Assembly (NCBI RefSeq): GCF_029931775.1
Contig: NC_079312.1
Location: 11,849,821-11,913,820, forward strand
Direction: 5' to 3'
DNA: 64,000 nt
Source: Euleptes europaea
Taxonomy: Eukaryota; Chordata; Lepidosauria; Squamata; Sphaerodactylidae
Shown: positions 55,659 through 64,000 of the stretch, piece by piece
Layout: each line of letters begins with the position of its first letter
Numbering within the stretch: position 1 is the first letter of the stretch
Translations under genes and position numbers: made by a program
The notes under the pieces: model-generated
Database searches by the model: none
What the model saw: the letters and a program-made list of their open reading frames with translations, nothing else
Told to the model about the DNA's origin: nothing

Positions 55659-56139
55659 CGGTGTGAGTAGGAGCGCCTTTTCACAGTTGGAGCCAACTCA
55701 ATAGAAAGGGAAGGAGATGGAAGAGGAGGACTCAGAAGGATCCGGAATTGACAAGACAGCAAGGAAAGGCCCCCATCCCACCCAGGCTGGGAGTGGTGTT
55801 GAGCTCTGGGAAAGATCTGTGCCAGAGATCCTTCATCAGGACACTGAGATCTCCAATGTACATCGCCAACTCTTCCGGCACTCCTGCTACCATGAAGCTG
55901 ATGGGCCCCGAGAGATTTGCAGCCAGCTCCATCGACTTTGCAACCACTGGCTGGAGCCTGAGAAGCATACCAAAAAGCAGATCCTGGACCAGGTGATCTT
56001 GGAGCAATTCCTGAGCATCCTGCCCCCGCCGATGGAGAGCTGGGTCAGGGAATGTCGGCCAGAGACCAGTTCCCAGGCGGTGGCCCTGGCCGAAGGCTTC
56101 CTCCTGAGTCAGGCAGAGGAGAAGAGGCAGGCAGAGCAG
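55659..56139 (+). CDS. Gene B SCAN-domain exon (start codon at 55717)
   Basis: 141 codons, the same length as gene A. The SCAN domain ([55 protein letters not shown]) is intact apart from substitutions such as QE to HE and PPEM to PPPM. The donor is CAG/GTGACG, weaker than GTGAGA in gene A. Acceptor cttcatag at 55657-55658. Its neighbours upstream are the CpG-rich first exon and 3.4 kb of intron. Confidence 0.9.
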
Positions 56140-56214
56140 GTGACGGGGCTTCATTTGGTCCATTCCAGCAGCAGTCTTATCCTAATGCTTCCCTGCCAGA
56201 TATTTATGTGGCGG

Positions 56215-56295
56215 TGTAAAGTGCTGTCGAGTCACAGCTGACCCATTGGGACCCTGTGGGGCTTTCAAGGCAGAGATTATTGATATCTCTAGAGA
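56215..56295 (-). repeat. Sauria SINE tail remnant
   Basis: 'gtgctgtcgagtcacagctg', collinear with 29313-29395. Confidence 0.65.
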
Positions 56296-56458
56296 ATTCA
56301 CAAAGCCAGGAAAAAAACCCAACCCTGATTATTGCCACTGTGGTTGAAGTGGCTCTGCCCTGTTGATGCAGGGGTGAGGAGTCCGTGAGTGGGGCAGGAT
56401 GGATTTCCTTGGCTGGTTCTATTCCTTCTCTTACCCGTCTCTCTCGCTGCTGTTTCAG

Positions 56459-56573
56459 ATGTGGGGACCCCCCATGAAGATGGAAACCAATACCTGTGAG
56501 GCAGAGGGAGTTTTGTCGGAGGAACAGCAGGGGGCTAAGGCCCCGGACCATGCCCAAAATGCCGGCCCATATA
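56459..56573 (+). CDS. Gene B exon 3, acidic linker
   Basis: 115 nt, acceptor ctgtttcag, donor ATA/GTAAGG. Encodes MWGPPMKMETNTCEAE, then EQQGAKAPDHAQNAGPY. Phase 0 in, 1 out, as in gene A. Confidence 0.82.
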
Positions 56574-56689
56574 GTAAGGACTCCCCGTACTCAGATGGGA
56601 TCAGGCAGCCAGGCAAGTTGAGAGGCCAGGAGGAAAAGGAAATAATTGTACACATCACACAGAGTGGGCATGTGTTACCCATTTATTTA

Positions 56690-57090
56690 TTTAGTTTAAA
56701 AATATATTAGCCGCCATTTTTCCTTACAGAGCTAAGGGCGGTGGGTGGCTTACTATATATAAAATACATAGAATAGAATACATAAAATCCATGAAAACCA
56801 AAATTGAAAATTTCAGTTTAGGACTGTTACCAAATTAATCAAATGTCGTCCTAAATAACACAGTCTTCAACTGTGTCCTAAAGATCAAGAGTGGGGGGCC
56901 AGCTGCCCCTTCCTGGGGAGGTTGTTCTAGAATCATGGGGCTGCCACTTTCTGGTATAACCACCAAATAAGCTTCTTTGGCTGATGGGACTGTCAGGAGG
57001 GGCAGTGGATGTAGTGATGGCCACTCATTTTAAGGTGAACTAGACAGATTTATGGAGGGCAATTCCATTCTTAAAATAAAATATTTATGT
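56690..57090 (-). mobile_element. L2-like LINE 3' end, shared with gene A
   Basis: Same fragment and junctions as 29757-30150, which confirms the collinearity of the duplicated introns. Confidence 0.7.
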
Positions 57091-57361
57091 GTCACCTTCC
57101 TCCCTCTAGACAGGCTCAAGACAGCTGAAAAAAGGTGGAGAAACTGGGAGCAGCTATTAGCCATGGTGAACCAATGTTCTGGGGCTGCATACACCTGAAC
57201 ACCAGTTGCCAGGGGCCAGTAATATTGGGGGGAGGGGGGATGTGGTTTCTGTGTCCCTGCTTAAAAGCTTTCCAGGGGCACCTGGCTGGCCAGTGTGGGA
57301 AGGGGGATGGTGGACCCCTAGGAGCTTTGTGGGTGGGGCATGGGGTGTCTTGGATTTCTTA

Positions 57362-57840
57362 CGGATGACCTGCCAAATCCTAGCAGGTGGTTCTTTTATA
57401 GGATCCAGAAGCAATAGCATACTGGTGAGGTTTCAAACCAAACTTTTGTTATAACAAACTGAATTAATCAATAACATAAAGCATAGCCCCAAACATTAGG
57501 AAACACAACATAAGCCATACAATATACATTCTAGCCCCCAACAGTAGGCAGCACAGTATACACACAAGCCCATCACTTCTGCTTGTAACCAAATTCCTGC
57601 TGGAATGGTAAGGGAGAGGTTTCAGAGCCCCTCTCTCTCCCCACCCCTCCTTTTTCCTAACCTTTTAATCCCTTACTAGCCACAAATCCGCTCCACCTGG
57701 GCCTTCCAGCTGATGCAGGGAGCCTGCAGCCTTAGACTTAAAGGGATACACCCTGACCTGCCTTGGCTATGTGGAGGAGTGAGACATGCCACTAACTCCT
57801 TCTCAGGCTGACAATATTCTTCTGCATTTCCTCTACATAT
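57362..57840. mobile_element. About 470-bp insertion present in B, absent in A
   Basis: Gene A runs directly from 'ggatttcttactgatg' to 'tcatcaggccatagaa' (30472-30500). In B the same junction is split by this segment. No coding frame and no clear terminal repeats, so the class is unknown. Confidence 0.55.
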
Positions 57841-58152
57841 CATCAGGCCACAGAACTGGTCATGATATGAGCACATCAGCAAATGCTCTGGAAACCCATT
57901 GGTGTGCTGCTCTGCTGATGCCATGTCCAGGTTGTTGATTGGATGTGACAGCACCATGTTGTCTGATGTCATTTCCTCCCCATTCAATTTCTCTCACCCG
58001 TCCGGATTCAAGGGCGTGAGGGAGGGCTCAGCCAGCAGGAGAACAGCGTGAAAGTCTGAAATGTGTCTGTAGCATTTATAGCTCTTTGAAGCTCATGAGT
58101 ACTCAATTCTTCCACCTCTCTCAGTTTACTAAAAATCGTTACATGTTTGTTG

Positions 58153-58218
58153 AAAGCTCATACCCTGCAAGAAATTTTGTTAGTCAAAGTGCTACTGGAC
58201 TCTTGCTCTTTTCTACCC
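58153..58218 (+). mobile_element. Penelope-like (beta) tail insertion, B only
   Basis: 66 bp reading 'aagctcataccctgcaagaa' and 'gtgctactggactcttgctc'. The duplication 'tttgttg' flanks it (58146-58152 and 58219-58225). Gene A has the uninterrupted site near 30823-30840. Confidence 0.7.
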
Positions 58219-58564
58219 TTTGTTGAGTATATGTAGGACAAGGTTTCTCATCCCTGGGAAGGGGGGTTCTATCAAGGCTGACCTACCTTGGTGCAGTAAT
58301 GTCACCAAGCTTACACCGGGTTTGGTTCAGAGGTGTCTCCAGTAAAAAACACTGTAAAGGAAAAAGAAACCTTTATTGAAGAAGCCTAAGAAAAGGTTTT
58401 AAAAGCCATCCAGATAGTTCCAGTAGCAGTTAAAGTACACTAAAAACAAGAAAGTTATCTGACTACATGCACTTCCTCAGTTCCACCTCGTAGACGTCAG
58501 CTTCTCGTAACTAAAAGCAAAGAGCGTACAGCAAAGGTCCTGAGGCAACACATATGGTTTAGGG

Positions 58565-59291
58565 CAGGGGTGTCAAACTCATTTGTGAGGAGGGTCAGAT
58601 CTAACATCAGTGGCTCTTGGTCGGGCCGAAGATGGGTGGCCTCCGTGGGGGGGGAAGCCCCCGTTGGGAAACTCCCCCCCCCTCACGGAGGCCCTGGCCT
58701 CCATGGGAGTCTCAGCTGGGAGGCCAGGTCTACTGCCATGCAAACCAACAGGTAGACCTGGCCTCTGGACAGAGACCCCCCCCCCCACGGAGGCCATGTC
58801 TACCCATTGGTTTGCATGGCAGTAGACCTGGCCTCCCGACTGAGACCCCCCCCCCACGGAGGCCAGGTATATCCATTGGTTTGTATGGGGATAGAAACCA
58901 AGCGGTGGCCTGGCTGCGCCCAGGAGAGTGGGGGGGGGGATGGCGGGGAAGGCGATCCTGGCCTGAGCTGGGCCCAGGAGGGCCCAGGAGAGTAGGGGGT
59001 GGTGGCAGGGAAGGCGATCATGGCCTCCACTGGGGCCAGGAGCTCCCAGGAGAGTGAGGGGGTGGCGGGGAGGGGGAGCCTGCCCCCCTGGGGCCAGGAA
59101 CGCCTGAGAGAGTGCAGGGTGGGTTGGTGACGGGAGTGGTGGTGGCGGGGAGGGCAAGCCTTGCCCCTGTGGGGGCCAGGCACACCTGGAAGAGTGCGGG
59201 GGGTGGTGGGGTGATGGGCTTGGCTTGCAGGCCAGTGAGCAGCCCTCCAGGGGCCGGATCCGGCCCACAGGCAGCCAGTTTGACACCCGTG
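58565..59291. mobile_element. hAT-type nonautonomous transposon, B only
   Basis: Terminal inverted repeats 'caggggtgtcaaact' and 'agtttgacacccgtg', with the 8-bp duplication 'gtttaggg' (58557-58564 and 59292-59299), the hallmark of hAT. 727 bp. No transposase frame. The interior contains the 'gtagacctggcctcc' repeat block and long C runs. The gene A site (31157-31180) is empty. Confidence 0.9.
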
Positions 59292-59699
59292 GTTTAGGGG
59301 AAGAGAACAACAAATGCAAAGGGAAGGATGTACATTCTGTCACAGGCAACACGGTATAGAACAGCAGGCCGTGTCCTCCTGACCTGACTCCACCAGTCAC
59401 AGGGCTGCCTCTGGAGAACTTTCTGGAGGTGAGCAGATCGCCCCTCCCCTACCGGAATCAGCTGGTGTGTGTGAGCTAATGAATGGACTTGGGAAAGGAC
59501 CTTGGCAAGTAACCACCTCTCCTGGCAGGTGGCAGCACACCTGCTAACAGAGCAGAGAAGAGGGGGGAAAGTAGTTATGTAGAACTTTCCCCTGAGGATG
59601 TCTTCTCTCTTGACTGGTGCGTGAAGTAGGATTGAAACAAGCAAATGAACAAGGAACTCTAGGCTAACATTCTTCCTTTCTCCTTGGTCTCTCTTGCAG

Positions 59700-59770
59700 G
59701 CAGTGGAAAGGCATTGCTGAGCCATCCTATTTGCAGAGGAGCAGAAATGGCTGCTGCACCTCCAGTCCAG
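59700..59770 (+). CDS. Gene B exon 4, small linker exon
   Basis: 71 nt, acceptor ctcttgcag, donor CAG/GTAGGG. Encodes SGKALLSHPICRGAEMAAAP then PVQ. It is three bases longer than in gene A, which keeps the phase (1 in, 0 out). The donor sits inside the target duplication of the repeat at 59774-60008. Confidence 0.78.
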
Positions 59771-59773
59771 GTA

Positions 59774-60008
59774 GGGTTGTCAGCTCCCCTTTGGCTATTG
59801 GTACAGAATGTGAGGGTAGGGTTGTTAGATGCAGGTTGGGAAACTCCTGGAGATTTGGGGATGGAGCCTGGGGAGGACAGGGACCTCATTGGGATACAGT
59901 GCCACCCTCCAAAGCCTCCATTTTCTCCAGGAAAGCTGATCTCTGTTGTCTGCAGATGAGCTGGAATCCCAGGGGATCCCCAGGTCTCATTTGGAGACTG
60001 CTTCCCTA
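59774..60008. mobile_element. MITE-like repeat inserted at the exon 4 donor of gene B
   Basis: 'gggttgttagatgcaggttg' and 'ccattttctccaggaaagct' belong to the 10948-11150 family. The 10-bp duplication 'agtccaggta' (59764-59773 and 60009-60018) spans the exon end and the splice donor, so a second CCAG/GTA donor stands at 60015. Absent from gene A. Confidence 0.8.
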
Positions 60009-60118
60009 AGTCCAGGTATGGGAGATGAACACAGGACAGCCTGGGTCCCCCCTCCTTTCTTAGGGGGGCTTTTGCTCCTGCAGTTGCTGCTAAGGTGTCC
60101 AAGCAAGAGAGGCTCTGA

Positions 60119-60382
<264 letters not shown>

Positions 60383-60669
60383 TAAATGCCAAAGGTACAA
60401 ATTGCTTTCATGGGGAGGATGTATGAATCAAAGTTTTAAACAGCAAAATGTGGCTGTGAGGACCAACTGGGTATTTATCCCCACTGGGGGCCTCCAGGAG
60501 TTGGGGTGTCAGTAAAAATGATGTACGACATGGGCTGCTGGAGTGACCCAACCCATTTGGTTGACCCAGGGGCAACTGCGGCCAGTGTTGTGGCCACCTT
60601 CAGAACCAGGCGTTAGGTGAGACAAATAAAGGACTTATGTCTCACGCATCCCCCCCCCCCCCAAATAAG

Positions 60670-60776
60670 CCAGGAACTTAAGAGAAACTATAGCAGAAAG
60701 CGACAAAGGACTTACATCTGAAGGAGGACTGGAGAGTCTCAAAAGTATCTCAAGAGAGTACTTCCTTCCGCTGAGA
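60670..60776 (+). pseudogene. Gene B post-KRAB exon, phase-breaking
   Basis: Homologous to 34985-35104 but 13 nt shorter (107 nt), through a 2-nt and an 11-nt loss. It still has an acceptor (aaataag) and donor (GTGAGT). If included, the next exon would be read as GAG GTG TAG, an immediate stop. If skipped, the KRAB exon (phase 1) joins the finger exon in frame. I infer it is skipped or nearly dead. Confidence 0.7.
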
Positions 60777-61961
60777 GTGAGTATCCTTCATGGATATATC
60801 AAGAGAATGTGCAAGGAATAGTCATGGAGGCTTTCTGATTCACTTCTTAGCAACCCTTAGTTTGGTGATGTGAAGAAGGGACACTTATTTTTGCTATTGA
60901 CAACTATATTGTTTCCCTTTTGTACGTTAAAGTGTTAGTCTCTGTAGTTTCCTAGAAGCCTGTAGTAACTGCTGACACCTGCAGCTTGTTAGCTAGCTGT
61001 TAGCTTCAAGGACATTCTGCATTCCAATCTAATTAAACAGACTGGTATTGCTATGAGAGGTTGAGAGGGGGGTGAGTTTGCTCATCTTCACTCAGGGACA
61101 TTCTGGTCAGAACTGCTTTGAGTCATCTCAAAGGTTCATACAGCATGACCCGGTGATTGGAAGAATTGGATAATCTGACCTGAGTTCAAGAATTCATAAG
61201 TTTACTCATGTCTTAGGTAGGGGCGGGGGCTTTTTCTTGGCTACAGCAGTGTATTCTAGTTCCTGTGTTGCTTTTTACACCTTTTAAAAGAGTATTTGAG
61301 TGCTAGACCAATCCTGCTTATGTTACACAAGTCTGGGGTAATCCTTGGCCTTGACGGGTGGAATTATAAAGACCACTGGTGAGGAGGGAGGGGAGGCCTT
61401 CTGGGGCCTGGGACCTGGGTAGCTCAGAATCTCCCTCTGGGACTGAGCTCAGCTGTGGCTCTTTTAATCCCTTTAGGGGCTACAGTATCCTTAGATACTG
61501 GATATTCCAGGGAAGGGGCCTGCCTTTGGGCATTACTTGTCCCCCCCCAACATCTAGAATCCCTTGCAAACCCCCCGAGGGTCCCCTTTGAACTGCAGGG
61601 TTTACCTGGCAAGGTCCTGGCTTCTCACCCCTCCCCTCCCAGCAACGATGGAATTTGGGGGAGACTGAAAACCAGCTCCCCTGCCTCTCGTCACACGCTC
61701 GAAGAAAACTCTGCATATGCAGGACAGGATATCATGAACTCAAGTGAAATCTGAATTGTGGGAGAGGAATTTTACCACTTTTCCCCTTCAACTATACCTT
61801 GGAGAGTTTGAAGAAGGGCAGGGATATAGTGTGACCAGCAGCTTACTTTGGGAGCAGAGAAGTTCTGACAGTGAAAATGCCTACCCGTTCATCAGGAGTG
61901 CCTGATTTGTGGCCTGGCTTCTTATGTGGGTGCTGATTGGACCTTTTTATTATTCCAGCAG
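60777..61961. other. Gene B last intron
   Basis: Longer than that of gene A by about 0.5 kb (60860-61370 has no counterpart). No repeat recognised in the extra part. The 3' half matches 35190-35700. Confidence 0.5.
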
Positions 61962-63598
61962 GAGGTGTAGAGGAGACCCTTGGGGAATTCCAGGACTTCT
62001 CTTTGGAAAAAGCCAAGAACGAAGAGGCTGAAGGAAGCTTCAGGGATGGGGACAGACCACAGAGGCAGGAGGGAAGTCATGCAGAGAAGAAAAGGGATAC
62101 ATCCATTCCTCACCAAGGAGCGGGTTTCCAAGAGGAAATTAACATGGTGAAGGAAACATATAAATGCTTGAAGTGTAGGATGACCTTCTCAGATCCAACC
62201 CGGTATACTATCTATTTGCATATACACAGTGGAAAGAAGACCCACAAATGCTTGGAGTGTGGAAGGAGCTTTCTTTGCAGAGCAAAGTTTCTTAGACATA
62301 GAAGAACACATAAAGGAGAGAAATTTTACAAGTGCTCCAACTGTGGCAAGAACTTTTCTGAGAAATCAGACCTTGTTGAACACCAAAGGATTCATGCAGG
62401 AAAGAAACCAATTATCTGCTTAGAGAGGGGGGAAAGATTCTCTGATGGAAACAAGGAAAATGTACATTTTTCAAAAAACATTATACTGAAGGCATGTAAA
62501 TGTTATTTGTGTGGGAAGAGCTTCAGATGCCAATCACATCTCCAGGTACACCAAAGAACCCACAAAGGTGAGAAACCTTTTGAATGTTCAGATTGTGGAA
62601 AGAAGTTCCGTTGGGGTTACATTCTTCAAGGGCATCTAAGAACCCACAAAGGGGAGAAATGTTTTGAATGCTCAGAGTGTGGAAAGAAATTCAATCAGAG
62701 TAGTGGTCTTCAAAGGCATCTAAGAATCCACACAGGTGAGAAACCTTTTGAATGCTCAGAGTGTGGAAAGAAATTCAGTCAGAGTAGTGGTCTTCAAAGG
62801 CATCTAAGAATCCACACAGGTGAAAAACCTTTTGAATGCTCAGAGTGTGGAAAGAAATTCAGTCAGAGTAGTGGTCTTCAAAGGCATCTAAGAATCCACA
62901 CAGGTGAGAAACCTTTTGAATGCTCAGAGTGTGGAAAGAAATTCAGTCGGAGTAGTGGTCTTCAAAGGCATCTAAGAATCCACACAGGTGAGAAACCTTT
63001 TGAAAGCTTGGAGTGTGGAAAGAAATTCAGTCAGAGTTGCAATCCTCAATGGCATCTAAAAAGCCACTCTGGAGAGAAACCTTTTGAATGCATGGAGTGT
63101 GGAAAGAAATTCAGTCAGAGTAGTGTTCTTCAAAGCCATCTTAGAATCCACACAGGTGAGAAACCTTTTGAATGTTCAGTCTGTGGAGAGAAATTCAGTC
63201 GAAGTGGCAACCTTAAAAAACATCAGAGAACCCACACTGGAAAGAAACCTTTTGAATGCTTGGAGTGTGGAAAGAAATTCAGTCGGAGTAGCAGTCTTCA
63301 ACGGCATCTAAAATGCCACACTGGAGAGAAACCTTTTGAATGCTTCGAGTGTGGGAAGAAATTCAGTCAGAGTTACAATCTTCAACGACATCTAAAATGC
63401 CACACTGGAGAGAAACCTTTTGAATGCTTCTACTGTGGGAAGAAATTCCGTCGGAGTGGCCATCTTCAGCAGCATCAAAGAACCCACACTGGGGAGAAAC
63501 CTTTTGAGTGCTCAGAGTGTGGAAAGAAATTCAGTATGAGTGTCCATCTTCAGCAGCATCTAAGAGACCACACAACGAGAAACCATGTAACTGGTTAG
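61962..63598 (+). CDS. Gene B terminal C2H2 zinc-finger exon
   Basis: Starts after a tandem CAGCAG acceptor. A linker is followed by about 17 finger units, 15-16 of them intact. The first three (CLKCRMTF..., CLECGRSF..., CSNCGKNF...) are lost or shortened in gene A. A degenerate spacer [10 protein letters not shown] is shared by both genes. Fingers at about 62676-63010 are four near-identical copies ([20 protein letters not shown]). One unit has lost its first cysteine (ESLECGKKF). The stop after NHVTG at 63596-63598 is the natural end that gene A lost. With the post-KRAB exon skipped the gene is open for about 790 residues. Confidence 0.92.
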
Positions 63599-64000
63599 CC
63601 TTTGAAAAGAGCTTTTCACTTATTTAGCCAACCACAGAGTCTACATAGGCTCAAGACCATGCAAAGAGCTTGCACCTGCCCAGAAACTTACCATAACTAT
63701 AGAAACAAATAACAAACAAAAAATTCAAACCAGCAAGAAATGGTGCAAATGCTTGGATTGTGGAAGTAGCTGTAGTCATGATTGACACCTCAATTGGATC
63801 TCATAGCCAGGATGAGCTCTGAGGGTGGAAGGAGATTAAGTTGAAGTTGGGTTAAGACTGGCAGGATATGGGTTCAAATCCACACTTGGCCTGGAAGGTC
63901 ACTGGATTGCTTTCAGCCAATCACATTTTCAGACTAACATACCTTGCAGGATTGTTGAAAGGATTAAATCTTTTGGGAGGGGGCGCGCACCCTTCTTGGA
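63599..64000 (+). other. Gene B 3' UTR and flank
   Basis: Collinear with 38140-38420 ('gagtctacataggctcaaga', 'gcaagaaatggtgcaaatgc'). No gene after it within the window. Confidence 0.55.

Noticed and set aside
58579-59400. 273-codon proline-rich open frame
   Set aside because: It spans a hAT element with C-rich repeats and crosses the insertion boundary, so the frame is fortuitous.

Overview
The window looks like nuclear DNA of a squamate reptile (lizard or gecko type). The evidence is 5S-rRNA-derived and tRNA-derived Sauria SINEs, a BovB-like RTE tail, CR1, L2 and L1 LINEs, Penelope-like elements, and a cluster of SCAN/KRAB C2H2 zinc-finger genes. No retroviral or other capsid-bearing element was recognised. 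All calls come from reading the sequence; no database search was run.

Host genes. Four multi-exon SCAN zinc-finger genes can be modelled, and in each the exon phases sum to an open frame. Gene 1 (minus, about 405-9370): SCAN exon, short KRAB-like exon, zinc-finger exon (about 624 aa). Gene 2 (minus, about 13782-22900): SCAN, KRAB-like exon, linker exon, zinc-finger exon (about 615 aa). Gene A (plus, about 24900-38048): SCAN, two linker exons, KRAB-A, post-KRAB exon, long finger exon (about 1062 aa). Gene B (plus, about 51850-63598) has the same layout (about 790 aa if the post-KRAB exon is skipped). A and B are a tandem segmental duplication that includes the GC-rich first exon, introns, old L2 and SINE fragments and 3' UTR. 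Genes 2 and A lie head to head. These are probably nuclear DNA-binding repressors, but that is family knowledge.

Mobile DNA. The introns and the 38.7-51.8 kb spacer are packed with repeats. The spacer holds a near-full-length but decayed L1 (about 39.69-49.68 kb) into which further elements are nested four deep. Penelope-like insertions are repeatedly palindromic and flanked by 10-17 bp target duplications. Their terminal units carry a fold matching the hammerhead ribozyme core; four unrelated-looking families in this window share it, with compensating changes in the stems. This is the most striking non-gene signal.

Comparing A with B dates several insertions after the duplication: a hAT MITE with an 8-bp duplication, a Penelope tail, an L1 block just upstream of the KRAB exon of A, and a repeat whose target duplication copied the splice donor of exon 3 of B.
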